From Pseudomonas fragi (GTDB taxonomy: Bacteria; Pseudomonadota; Gammaproteobacteria; Pseudomonadales; Pseudomonadaceae), in the NCBI RefSeq assembly GCF_900105835.1, contig NZ_LT629783.1:930001-994000 (forward strand): 64,000 bases of DNA, read 5' to 3'. The notes beneath the pieces are model-generated. The model ran no database searches. It saw only the letters and a list, made by a program, of their open reading frames with translations, and was not told the origin of the DNA. Both the position numbers and the translations under genes were made by a program. The first letter of the stretch is position 1. Each line of letters starts with the position of its first letter. Positions 37,620 to 46,311 of the stretch are shown one piece after another.

Positions 37620-38558
37620 TTACATATACAAAATCACCAGCTCATTGATCACCGACGGCCGCTCGCTGCCCAGCACATGGGTGTTGAGTTCCAGTGTCAG
37701 TTGGGTGCCACTCTTGACCCGCTCCACCCGCTTGACCCGCGCCCGCGCATGGATGGTCGAGCCCGCCGGCACCGGCGCCGGGAAGCGCAGACGATCCGAG
37801 CCATAGTTGACCATATTGGTAAAGCCGGTGATCTCGTACCCCAGGTTAAGCTTCATCCGCGATTGCAGGATCTGCACCAGCGCACCATGGGCGATGGTGC
37901 CGCCAAACGGGCTGTGCTTGCGCGCCCGCTCCGGGTCGGTGTGGATCCAGTAATCATCCCCGGACAACAGGGCAAAGCTGTCGATCAGGCCCTGATCAAC
38001 CACCACCTGATTGCTCCACGCGCTGAACTCGTCGCTGACCAGCGCCTGCAACGCCGCTTCGTCATCCAGCGCCACCTGACGCACCTGTACAGCGGCTTCT
38101 ACCACCGGCTGTTCCACCGCACGCAAGGCCTTCAAGCCCTCGGCGTCCTTGTCCAGCCCGGTAAAGCGCAGCAGCCGGTTGCCCTTGGCATCGACCTCGG
38201 CATACACCGGTTGCAGGCGCATACCGACCTTCACTTCGGCCTCGTCCAGCCCCACCAGATTGGTATTGATGCGCACACCCTGATCCAGCTCGACCACCGC
38301 CAATATCTGCGGCATTTCATCGGCAAAGTCGGGCAGGGTCGCGATGCGGGTCACGGTGAAGCTGTACAGCGTCGCCCCGCCGCTGACTTCACGCCAGGCC
38401 AGTGCATGGGTAAAACACGCCGGGCAATGCCGGCGCGGGTAAAACACCCAGTGACTGCAGCGCTCACATTGCTGAATCAGCAGACGCTCGGCCTTCAAGC
38501 CTTCCCAGAACGGTGCAGAAATCTCGGTCGGAACCGGCATTGGTTTGTTGTTCGACAT
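37620..38558 (-). CDS. DUF35-MaoC fusion: acyl-CoA-binding zinc ribbon plus hydratase
   Basis: A 312-residue fusion. The N-terminal DUF35 part has a zinc ribbon (C31-X2-C34, C45-X2-C48 in CERCSHWVFYPRRHCPAC) and an OB-fold. The C-terminal MaoC hot-dog domain carries a hydratase pair D201-X4-H206 (GDDYWIHTD) and FGGTIAHGAL. In M. tuberculosis ChsH2 has the same two modules in the opposite order, and its DUF35 part supports the aldolase Ltp2. The gene directly follows a thiolase-fold Ltp2-like gene, so a hydratase-aldolase complex that removes a branched side chain from a CoA ester is likely. The GGGAG site before its ATG overlaps the thiolase stop region. Confidence 0.85.
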   Translation of the reverse strand: MSNNKPMPVPTEISAPFWEGLKAERLLIQQCERCSHWVFYPRRHCPACFTHALAWREVSGGATLYSFTVTRIATLPDFADEMPQILAVVELDQGVRINTNLVGLDEAEVKVGMRLQPVYAEVDAKGNRLLRFTGLDKDAEGLKALRAVEQPVVEAAVQVRQVALDDEAALQALVSDEFSAWSNQVVVDQGLIDSFALLSGDDYWIHTDPERARKHSPFGGTIAHGALVQILQSRMKLNLGYEITGFTNMVNYGSDRLRFPAPVPAGSTIHARARVKRVERVKSGTQLTLELNTHVLGSERPSVINELVILYM

Positions 38559-38563
38559 TGGAT

Positions 38564-39775
38564 TTATGCTCCCTGAAGTATCAATGCGCCCTGCTCACTC
38601 ATCACCCCACCGGTGCCTGAGACATACACCGTGTCGCAGCGCTTGAGCTGGCGCTCGCCCGCTTCACCGGCGATTTGCGTCACCGCCTCGATCACCTGGC
38701 TCATGCCCCCCGCCGCACCGGCCTGGCCAAAGCTGAGCTGGCCACCGTGGGTGTTCATCGGGAAGTCACCGCGCCAGGTCAGGTCGTGTTCGCGCACAAA
38801 GCTCATGCCTTCGCCCTTGGCGCAAAACCCGGCGTCTTCCAGGGTCAGCAAGGCGGTGATGGTGTAGCAGTCATAAATTTGTGCGGCATCCACATCGCCC
38901 GGCTTGAGCCCGGCCATCGCAAATGCCCGCTGCGAGGCAGGCCCGATAGGCGTGTGCAGCATGTCCTGGGCATAGGACGGCGACTTGAATGCCAGATGCT
39001 CGCCAAAACCGGTGATCCACGACGGCCGCTTGCGGGCCCGGGCCACCACCTCTTTGGAGGCGATAATCATCGCGGCGCCACCCGCCACCGGCATGACGAT
39101 TTCCAGCACATGCAGCGGGTCGGCGACTTTTTTACTGGCCAGCACTTGCTCGATGGTCAGCGGCTGGCCGTAAAACATCGCTTCGGGGTTGTACTGGGCA
39201 TTGGTGCGCTGATCGACGGCGATTTTTGCCAGTGCCCGCGGGTCATAGCCATATTGCGCGGCATAGCGCTGGGCGATCATGGCGTAGCCGGTGTTCTGGC
39301 CCATATGCCCGTACGGCAAGTCGAACTCGGCTTCGGGAGCGCCGAATGCCGTGCTGTGCCCGCCATAGCGCATGGCCCGGGCCATCCAGCTGGCGTCTTC
39401 ATCCGGGCCCAAAGGCGCCATGCGTGCCGGCAGTACGCACAGTACCGCCTGGCACAAACCCAGCTCGATGGCAGCCGCCGCGCGCCAGACCATACCCACC
39501 GACGTACAGCCGCCGAGGTCGACCACCTCGGCAAAATTCAGGCGCATGCCCAGGTACTCGGCGGCCATCGCCGGCACGAATACCGAGGCTTCATGAAATT
39601 GCGGGCCGTTGATCACCAGGCCGTCGAGATCGGATGCCTGCAAGCCGGCATCCTGTAGAGCCCGGGCCGCCAGGTCGGCGACTTGCTCCAGATGGAACAT
39701 GCGCGGCGCCGTGGCGTATTTCTCGGGTTTGTACTGAGCGCTGCCAACAATGGCGGCATGACCTTTAAGACCCAT
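38564..39775 (-). CDS. Ltp2/SCP-x-type thiolase-fold protein (probable retro-aldolase)
   Basis: A 403-residue thiolase-fold protein of the lipid-transfer/SCP-x group (start MGLKGHAAIVGSAQY; LGGCTSVG with C90; QIYDCYTITALL; HGGQLSFGQAGAAGG). Proteins of this group paired with DUF35 partners, such as Ltp2 and the Sal enzymes of steroid degraders, catalyse retro-aldol release of a short acyl-CoA from a steroid side chain rather than thiolysis. The YDCYT Tyr would be the expected general base in that case. It is translationally close to the DUF35-MaoC gene (5-bp gap). An ordinary thiolase remains possible but is less likely. Confidence 0.82.
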   Translation of the reverse strand: MGLKGHAAIVGSAQYKPEKYATAPRMFHLEQVADLAARALQDAGLQASDLDGLVINGPQFHEASVFVPAMAAEYLGMRLNFAEVVDLGGCTSVGMVWRAAAAIELGLCQAVLCVLPARMAPLGPDEDASWMARAMRYGGHSTAFGAPEAEFDLPYGHMGQNTGYAMIAQRYAAQYGYDPRALAKIAVDQRTNAQYNPEAMFYGQPLTIEQVLASKKVADPLHVLEIVMPVAGGAAMIIASKEVVARARKRPSWITGFGEHLAFKSPSYAQDMLHTPIGPASQRAFAMAGLKPGDVDAAQIYDCYTITALLTLEDAGFCAKGEGMSFVREHDLTWRGDFPMNTHGGQLSFGQAGAAGGMSQVIEAVTQIAGEAGERQLKRCDTVYVSGTGGVMSEQGALILQGA

Positions 39776-39810
39776 AGTTATCTCTCTTTAAAAGTGCAAA
39801 TCAGGCCGTT

Positions 39811-39897
39811 GCGCGGGGGCGGGCTTGCTCGCGATGGCACCAACGCGGTTCTGCTGTAAAACCTCAGTGCCTGTATCGCGGGCAAGCCCGCTCCCAC
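39811..39897. repeat. REP pair, left unit degenerate
   Basis: GGGGGCGGGCTTGCTCGCGAT at the left and ATCGCGGGCAAGCCCGCTCCCAC-type sequence at the right, between the DUF1302 gene and the thiolase gene. The left copy has lost part of the GTGGGAG end. Confidence 0.8.
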
Positions 39898-39916
39898 AAA
39901 GGGAACGGGCAAATCG

Positions 39917-41584
39917 TCAGAACGTGTATTTCATCGAGAACGTGGCGTAGTCACGGTCTGCCAGCGGGCGGTAGATCGGGTCCGGCGAGCCCAGGTAGCC
40001 GATGTATTTGAGCGACACTTCGAGGTTGCTCAGGTATTTGAAGGTGGTCCCCGCACTCAGGCGGCGATCCCCTGCCACACCGGCAATCGTTCCCGACATC
40101 GGCGCAGCACCACTGAACACATTGGAGAAGGTGAACGGCACTTCCAGGTCCCAGCCCTGGAAGACCCCCGGGTAGCTGAACGAGGCGCCCACGGTGTAGG
40201 CGCTCGACGAGCGGGTGCGCCAGGCCGTGGCGGTCTTGTAGGTGTACTGATCGGACGGCTGCACGGAAGGCACCAGCGACGGCAACAGCCCCACCCCTTC
40301 AAGGTTCGGCGCGGCCGAGGTTTCGTCGGCGTGGTCAGCACGCACGGTGACAAATTCACCGGTCAGGGTGGTCTGGCTGGCCCACGGGCGATCACCCAGG
40401 ATGCGCATCGCCGACAATTGGAACTGCTGGCCACGACCCTTGGCCGGTACCGGGCCAAGGCCGGTATTGACCATCACCGGCGCGCCGTCGCGATACGACC
40501 ATTCTGCCCCCAACTGGTATTCGCCCAGCTTGGTGGTGGCGCTGATACCGGTCAGCTTGATGTCTTCAAAGTATTTGACCCGATAGCCGTTGGCCTTGTA
40601 AGCCAGGCCACCGGGGCCTGCCGGTATCGGGTCCCAGCCGACCAGTGCGGTAGCCGGGTTTTTGTCGTGGTACACCACATGGAACAGCGACAGCTCAAGG
40701 TCGGTGATCGGCCGGTAGCGCACCTGCGCACCCCACTGACCGCTGTCGCGCGGCTCATCGGTACCCAGGTAAGGCACCTTGTTGGCGCCCATGTACAAGA
40801 ACTCGCGGCCCGGGCCGATCACGTCGGAAGTCGACAGGAAGCTGCCCACAGGCGGCAATTCGGTGCCCTTCCACTCGTACTGCACATAACCGCCCAGGGT
40901 GAATTGCGGGTTGATGCGGTACGACGCCGAGAACTGCCCCACCGGCAGCAACACCTCTTTGACCTCGACCCCCGGCTGCGCCGCCTTGACCGCGTCGGAC
41001 GGGTTCTGTACGCCGTTCACGCCCGGGTAGTACAAGCTTTCACCCCAGGACTCGATATGCCGACCGGCTTTGACATCGAGCATGGTGTCGTTTTCAAAGC
41101 GCCAGCCGCCGAACACATAAGCGTCGAGCAGGCGCGTGCGCCCGCCACTGTAGTAGCGGGTATCGCTGGTGAACTCGTCGTTGTCACCGTACTTGTTGAC
41201 GGTGGCCGGTGAGTCGTTGTCGTTTTTGCGGTGATACACGTCGTCGTAAAAGGTACTGGCGCGCACCACTGCGCCGTAGTTGTCCTTGCGCAGGATCATC
41301 TCGCCCAGCGCGCCCACCCGGTTGGTGGTCAGGCTGTGCTGATCAAAGTTGCGGTTCGGATCATCGGCGTTAATCCCCATCAGCCGACCGCTGGGGTTGC
41401 CCAGGCGCGTGCCGATGCCGTAGCTGGTGGTCACCGACCAGTCAATGGTGGTGCCATCTTCAAATTCAATGGTATCCCCGGCCCACAACGGGCTGCTGAC
41501 CAATGCCACGGCAACGGCCAGGCCACTGGCCTGAACACTGTGCGGGCGCAGCCCAAGACATTTATTGTTATTTTTATTGATCAC
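39917..41584 (-). CDS. DUF1302 outer-membrane beta-barrel protein
   Basis: A 555-residue exported protein. The signal peptide ends near SSPLWAG (about residue 36); the mature part has DTIEFEDGTTIDWSVTTSYGIGTRL and many alternating aromatic/glycine strands, with a terminal YATFSMKYTF typical of outer-membrane barrels. DUF1302 proteins are common in steroid and other hydrophobic-compound clusters and probably act in uptake through the outer membrane. The start is a GTG at 41584 with AGGAG at the right distance; longer frames lack support. The usual DUF1329 partner is missing here. The gene follows the MBL-fold gene by 43 bp. Confidence 0.85.
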   Translation of the reverse strand: MINKNNNKCLGLRPHSVQASGLAVAVALVSSPLWAGDTIEFEDGTTIDWSVTTSYGIGTRLGNPSGRLMGINADDPNRNFDQHSLTTNRVGALGEMILRKDNYGAVVRASTFYDDVYHRKNDNDSPATVNKYGDNDEFTSDTRYYSGGRTRLLDAYVFGGWRFENDTMLDVKAGRHIESWGESLYYPGVNGVQNPSDAVKAAQPGVEVKEVLLPVGQFSASYRINPQFTLGGYVQYEWKGTELPPVGSFLSTSDVIGPGREFLYMGANKVPYLGTDEPRDSGQWGAQVRYRPITDLELSLFHVVYHDKNPATALVGWDPIPAGPGGLAYKANGYRVKYFEDIKLTGISATTKLGEYQLGAEWSYRDGAPVMVNTGLGPVPAKGRGQQFQLSAMRILGDRPWASQTTLTGEFVTVRADHADETSAAPNLEGVGLLPSLVPSVQPSDQYTYKTATAWRTRSSSAYTVGASFSYPGVFQGWDLEVPFTFSNVFSGAAPMSGTIAGVAGDRRLSAGTTFKYLSNLEVSLKYIGYLGSPDPIYRPLADRDYATFSMKYTF

Positions 41585-41627
41585 TCTGCCTCTCCTGATT
41601 CGCGACTCGGTGGCCGCTTCGATGGGT

Positions 41628-42737
41628 TCAAGCGTCATTGCATGCTGCAAAGCACAACTGAAGCGGGTCGAATTTCGCGACTCCTGTCGGGGCCAGCCGA
41701 TAACGATGCAGCCCTCCTTGCACCTCACGAACGAGCGCCCCCTCGGCCATAAGGTAATTGGCGTGCGCCAACGTCTCCCCAAGCGCCATCAGCTCGTCGA
41801 AACGGCCTGACAGCTTTTTGAACAGCACCGCCATCAGCTCCAGCCCGGTGCGCGGTTGCGCACAGGCCGCGAGCAATTGCTGCAGGTGGTTGTGATGGTG
41901 GTCACGCAACTGGTCCAGACGCAGATGCAGGTTGAAAAACGGCCGCTCATGGGCCGGCAGCACCAGCACGCTGTCGGGGATCACCCGCAGCCGTTCGATG
42001 GAGTCCAGCCAGTCGCGCAGCGGGTTGGCGGCAGGTTCGGTGACGTACACAGCGATGGTCGAGGTGATGCGCGGCAACACCTGGTCGCCGGAAATCAGCA
42101 GGCCATCGTGCGCGGCATACAGGCAGGCGTGTTCCGGCGAATGGCCGTTGCCCATCACCACCTGCCAGCGGCGCCCGCCGATGGTCAGTTCGCTGCCGTG
42201 GCGTAACCGGGTAAACCCGGCCACCAGCTGCGGGCGAAAGTGCTCGCCCTGGATCAGCGGTAGCAGCGAGGTGGCGCGCTCGGCGCTGAAACCGGCCTTT
42301 TGATAGAAATCCAGAAACGCCCAGTCCGGCTCTGCCGCCGTGGGCGGACCGTGATGCAAGGCATCGAACTCGCCCTGGGTCATCAGCACCGGGCAGCGGA
42401 AGCGCGCGGCCAGCCAGCCGACCACACCGGTATGGTCACTGTGAAAATGGGTGCAGATCACCGCCTTGAGCGGCAAGCCAGCCATTGCCTCAACAAACAC
42501 CTGCTCCCATACGCTGCGGCATTGATCACTGTTCAGGCCAGTATCCACCGCCACCCAACCGTCAGCGTGACGCAGCAGGTACAGGTTGATGTGGTCGAGG
42601 CCAAATGGCAGCGGCATGCGCAACCACAGCACCCCCTCGGCCACAACCTGCACCTGGCCGTTGGCCGGGGCCTGCGGCCAGGGGTAGCGCAGGCCGTCAC
42701 GCCATTGATGGCCCTGGGCGTCGAGGTCATCACTCAT
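41628..42737 (-). CDS. MBL-fold metallo-hydrolase
   Basis: A 369-residue metallo-beta-lactamase-fold protein with metal-binding THFHSDHTG, a downstream GNGHSPEHACLY histidine, SGDQVLPRI Asp and LPAHERPF His: a complete two-metal site. Members of this group are thioesterases, lactonases or glyoxalase-like enzymes. In a catabolic cluster that makes CoA esters, a CoA-thioester or lactone hydrolase is plausible, but nothing fixes the substrate. The ATG at 42737 overlaps the stop of the acyl-CoA synthetase gene by 8 bp, so the two are translated together. Confidence 0.88.
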   Translation of the reverse strand: MSDDLDAQGHQWRDGLRYPWPQAPANGQVQVVAEGVLWLRMPLPFGLDHINLYLLRHADGWVAVDTGLNSDQCRSVWEQVFVEAMAGLPLKAVICTHFHSDHTGVVGWLAARFRCPVLMTQGEFDALHHGPPTAAEPDWAFLDFYQKAGFSAERATSLLPLIQGEHFRPQLVAGFTRLRHGSELTIGGRRWQVVMGNGHSPEHACLYAAHDGLLISGDQVLPRITSTIAVYVTEPAANPLRDWLDSIERLRVIPDSVLVLPAHERPFFNLHLRLDQLRDHHHNHLQQLLAACAQPRTGLELMAVLFKKLSGRFDELMALGETLAHANYLMAEGALVREVQGGLHRYRLAPTGVAKFDPLQLCFAACNDA

Positions 42738-44592
42738 GGCTGGCCCCGGCAAACGGCAGCAGGCCGTTACGGGCCAGTACCTGCAGTGAATACGGCTGAT
42801 AGCTGGCGCTGCTTTCATCGCGCACGAACAGCGGGTCGCTGAAAAACTGCGGGGCGTAGCCCTGACGCTGCAAGTCGACCTTGCGCAGCTTGAAAGTGCT
42901 GGTCAGGTCAGCTGCAGGGGTGACCCGCACAAACACCGGCGCCGCATAACGGGGCAAACGCGCCAGGGTCAGGTCATAAAAGGCCTGCGGGTCAAAGGCA
43001 TGCCCGGGCTGCATCAGCACCGCCGCCATCCCGGCCCGCCCTTCATGCTCGGGCACCTGCACACCGTAGACGTTGATCAGCTCAAGACCCGGCATATCGC
43101 TCAGGGTGTCGGCCACTTCCAGGGTGGAAACGTTCTCGCTTTTCCAGCGGTAGGTGTCGCCGATGCGGTCGACAAAGTAGAAATAACCCTCGTCGTCATA
43201 GCGCAGCAGGTCCCCCGAACTCCAGTAGGCATCCCCTTCCTGGAACACGTTGCGGCGGATCTTGCTCTCGGTGGCGGCCGCCTGGGTGTAGCCCTCGAAA
43301 CGTCCGCCGCCAATTTGCGGGTGGTCAATGATAAAGCCCATTGCCTCGCCCAGTTCACCGGGCTGGCACAGCTGGTAGAAGCCGTTTTCGTCCCGGGGAT
43401 GGCTGTCGCTTTCGACGTCGTACCGCACCAGGCGCAGATTGGTGCGGCTCCAGTCTGGTACACGACCACAGGACCCTACATAGTTGTCGACGTTGATCAG
43501 GTTGGCGTTGGACTCCGTGGCGCCCCAGCCCTCGAACACCTGGATCGGGCCGAACCGCTCCAGCCAGCGTTGCCAGGATTCCGGGGTCAGCCCGGCACCG
43601 AGCATATGGCGCAAGCTGTGCTCGCGCTCGCCGGCTACCACGGGTTGGTTGAGCAGGTAGCGGCAAATCTCGCCGATGTACTGGAACACGGTGATGCGAT
43701 TGCGCCGCACATCGGCCCAGAACTCGCGCACGCTGAACTTGCGCCGCATGACGATGCTCGCCCCGGCACGCAATGCCGTTGACGTCACCGAGGTGGCCGC
43801 CGCGCCGTGGTACAGCGGCAGGCAGCAATAAAACACGTCGTCGCAGGTGGCCCCCAGGGTCACCTCCATCACGTCACCTGAAGACATCCAGCGCATATGG
43901 CTGTAGCGCGCCGCCTTGGGCAGGCCGGTGGTGCCCGAGGTGAAAATCAGCAGGGTGGTGGTTTCAGCCGTGATCGCTGCGCGCACGTCACGGGGGAACA
44001 CCGTGCCTGGCGCCTGCTTGATCTGCTCGGCAAAGTCACAATCGACAAAGGTCGGCAACGGGCCATCAAACGGGTCGAGGGCATCTTCAACCAGCCAGAG
44101 CGGCACATCCGGCAGGCCATCGGTGCCCAGCAGGTTGCCCAGGCACTCCTCGCCCACCACCACCGCCTTGGCGTCGGTGGATTGCAGGGCATGCACCAGC
44201 GGCTTGCCGGTGACCTGGGTATTGATGAACGCCACCACCACACCGAGCTTGACCAACCCGAACCAGCTGAAGAAAAACTGCGGGCGGTTTTCCATGGCAA
44301 TCGCGCACACGTCACCCGGGCGCAGCCCCTTGGCATAGAACACATGGGCCATGCGATTGGCCTGGGCCTCCACGCTGGCGTAGCTGAACCGCTGCTCGCC
44401 AGCGATCAAGAAGGGCCGCTCGGCAAAGTCCCGGGCCTGCTCCTCCAGGCGGTCGGCCAGGGTGTACAGGTCCGCTGGTTTGATCCGGGCACTGGCCGCA
44501 GAACGCAAGTCCAGCAGGGCCTGGGTCTGCTGGCGCGGGACGGGCTGTTGTGTGGGCGCCACCAGTGCGCTGATCCGGGACATGTCATTCAT
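42730..44592 (-). CDS. FATP/VLACS-type acyl-CoA synthetase (AMP-forming)
   Basis: A 620-residue adenylate-forming enzyme that should activate a carboxylic acid with ATP and CoA. ATP-binding FTSGTTGLPKAARYSH, adenine-site VFEGWGATESN and YWSSGDLLRYDDEGYFYFVDR are clear; DTYRWKSENVST is the form found in very-long-chain/FATP-type and bile-acid CoA ligases. In this cluster it probably activates the side-chain carboxyl of a steroid or diterpenoid acid. Its ATG overlaps the preceding OYE stop by four bases. A second in-frame ATG three codons downstream cannot be excluded as start. Confidence 0.9.
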   Translation of the reverse strand: MNDMSRISALVAPTQQPVPRQQTQALLDLRSAASARIKPADLYTLADRLEEQARDFAERPFLIAGEQRFSYASVEAQANRMAHVFYAKGLRPGDVCAIAMENRPQFFFSWFGLVKLGVVVAFINTQVTGKPLVHALQSTDAKAVVVGEECLGNLLGTDGLPDVPLWLVEDALDPFDGPLPTFVDCDFAEQIKQAPGTVFPRDVRAAITAETTTLLIFTSGTTGLPKAARYSHMRWMSSGDVMEVTLGATCDDVFYCCLPLYHGAAATSVTSTALRAGASIVMRRKFSVREFWADVRRNRITVFQYIGEICRYLLNQPVVAGEREHSLRHMLGAGLTPESWQRWLERFGPIQVFEGWGATESNANLINVDNYVGSCGRVPDWSRTNLRLVRYDVESDSHPRDENGFYQLCQPGELGEAMGFIIDHPQIGGGRFEGYTQAAATESKIRRNVFQEGDAYWSSGDLLRYDDEGYFYFVDRIGDTYRWKSENVSTLEVADTLSDMPGLELINVYGVQVPEHEGRAGMAAVLMQPGHAFDPQAFYDLTLARLPRYAAPVFVRVTPAADLTSTFKLRKVDLQRQGYAPQFFSDPLFVRDESSASYQPYSLQVLARNGLLPFAGASHE

Positions 44593-45662
44593 GCGCTCAC
44601 CGCTTCGGCCAGGGGGTAGTCGCTGTAGCCTGCAGGGCCAGGGGAATACAGGGTCTTGCGCTCGAAACGGGCCAGGGGCAGGCCCCTGCGCAGGCGCTCG
44701 ACCAGGTCCGGGTTGGCGATAAAGTGCCGGGCAAACGACACCGCATCGCCCTGCCCGGCCTGCAGCGCGGCGTGCGCCGATTCGCCGTCAAAGCCGTCAT
44801 TGAGAATCAGGCCGTTGCTGCAATGACGCTGGGCCAGGGCAAAGGCATCCAGCTCGGCCAGGGGTGAGCGCATGATATGTACATAGGCCAGGCCCAGCGG
44901 CTCGGCGGCCTTGCACAGCGCCACGGCGGTACCCAGCGGGTCCTGATCTTCAATATCGTTGAACGGGTTACCCGGGCACAGCCGCAAGCCCACGCGCCCG
45001 GCGCCGATGGCAGCCGCCATCGCCGCCAGCACTTGTGCCGGGAAACGCACGCGGTTCTCGACGCTGCCACCGTACTGGTCATTGCGCAGGTTGCTGCCTG
45101 ACGCCATGAACTGCATGGGCAGGTAGCCGCTGGTGCAGTGCAGCTCGACGCCGTCAAAACCGGCGGCGCGGGCATTCAATGCCGCCTGGCGGTAGTCACC
45201 GATCACCTGCCCGATAGCGTCCAGCGTCAGGGCCTGGGGCTCGTCGGTATCGACCAGCCCGGCCGCATCGGTAAACAGCTGGGTGCGGGCGCGCAAGGCC
45301 GAGGGTGCCACCGTGGCGGCCCCCTTGGGCTTGTTCAGCGCGCTGGCGGCGCGGCCCACATGCATCAGTTGCAGCACGATCAGGCCACCCTCGGCGTGGA
45401 CCGCATCGGTCACGGCCTTCCACGCAGCGATCTGCGCCTGGGTATAAATCGCCGGGGTGCGGCAGTAGCCCAGGCCGCTGGCCGACGGCGACGTGCCTTC
45501 GGCAACGATCAGCCCGGCCGAGGCACGCTGGCGGTAGTACTCGACCATTTCGGCGGTCGGCACGCCCTGCGCATCGGCGCGGCTACGGGTCATGGGGGCC
45601 ATGACGATGCGGTTGGCCAGCTCAAGCTCGCCCAGGCGCACGGGTTCAAACAAAATGCTCAT
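44589..45662 (-). CDS. Old Yellow Enzyme family ene-reductase
   Basis: A 357-residue FMN TIM-barrel of the OYE/NemA type (LFEPVRLGELELANRIVMAPMTRSRA; LQLMHVGRAA; YGGSVENRVRF). OYEs reduce activated C=C bonds next to a carbonyl, such as those in 3-oxo-4-ene steroids. The substrate-anchoring pair, normally H-x-x-N or H-x-x-H, reads H175-C-T-S178 here, so one anchor is replaced by Ser. That may alter substrate choice. The gene lies between the NTF2-like gene (9-bp gap) and the CoA-ligase gene (4-bp overlap). Confidence 0.9.
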   Translation of the reverse strand: MSILFEPVRLGELELANRIVMAPMTRSRADAQGVPTAEMVEYYRQRASAGLIVAEGTSPSASGLGYCRTPAIYTQAQIAAWKAVTDAVHAEGGLIVLQLMHVGRAASALNKPKGAATVAPSALRARTQLFTDAAGLVDTDEPQALTLDAIGQVIGDYRQAALNARAAGFDGVELHCTSGYLPMQFMASGSNLRNDQYGGSVENRVRFPAQVLAAMAAAIGAGRVGLRLCPGNPFNDIEDQDPLGTAVALCKAAEPLGLAYVHIMRSPLAELDAFALAQRHCSNGLILNDGFDGESAHAALQAGQGDAVSFARHFIANPDLVERLRRGLPLARFERKTLYSPGPAGYSDYPLAEAVSA

Positions 45663-45671
45663 GGTTTTTCC

Positions 45672-46301
45672 TCAGCGCACGCGAATTTTCGGCGCACCAG
45701 CCCCGCGGCGCAGGGTGGCAAGAAAGTGTTCGACCGGGGCAGCTGGCGCCACTTGCGGCAGTTGTTCCTTGTCCGGGCGTTGGGCCCAGAATTCGGTCCA
45801 AGACGGGAACAGGTCGTGAAACGTACCGGCGTAGGGTTCGCGCCCCGGCCAGCGCATTTTTTGCGTGCCGATCGGCGGTTTGTTGAGGTCACTGGCGTAC
45901 CAGTAGCACGGCAGGCGGCGGCGGAAATACCAGCGCCCCTGCATACGCTCGTAGTCATCCCAATAGAGCATTTGCATGGTCACCCATTCGGGGCCGGTCT
46001 CGTGCTCGTTCTTGGAATACACCACGCCCACCGCATGGTCGGGGTCGGTAAACTCGATCAGGTGCTGGCCCAGGTGATGGGAGGTGCCGTGAAACTGGTC
46101 GCGCAGGGTGTCATCGACCCAGGCCTTGAGGTGCGCACGCCCGGTTTTTTCGCGGCCCACGCGAATGTCTTCAGCAAACAGGTTGACGTGGGCATCGAGG
46201 TCGCGCATGTCCAGCGACAGCGAATACTTGCCGGCCAACTGGCGGATTTCTTCAATCGACTCCAGTCGGTCGAGACGGGCTAGCAAGGCGTTCTGTTCCA
46301 T
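45672..46301 (-). CDS. NTF2-fold (SnoaL-like) protein resembling bile-acid 7-alpha-dehydratase BaiE
   Basis: A 209-residue protein with an alpha+beta-barrel NTF2 fold. The N-terminal helix SIEEIRQLAGKYSLSLD carries Y26 and D31 in the spacing of the BaiE catalytic residues, and H75/H76 in TSHHLGQH falls where BaiE has its catalytic His. The BaiE Asp partner is not obvious. A C-terminal extension (residues 150-209) is longer than in BaiE. Such proteins dehydrate or isomerise hydroxy-steroids and polyketides. AAGGA precedes the ATG at 46301; the longer in-frame start falls inside the SDR gene upstream. Role as a steroid dehydratase is inference from residues and neighbours. Confidence 0.75.
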   Translation of the reverse strand: MEQNALLARLDRLESIEEIRQLAGKYSLSLDMRDLDAHVNLFAEDIRVGREKTGRAHLKAWVDDTLRDQFHGTSHHLGQHLIEFTDPDHAVGVVYSKNEHETGPEWVTMQMLYWDDYERMQGRWYFRRRLPCYWYASDLNKPPIGTQKMRWPGREPYAGTFHDLFPSWTEFWAQRPDKEQLPQVAPAAPVEHFLATLRRGAGAPKIRVR

Positions 46302-46311
46302 AAAAAGGTCC

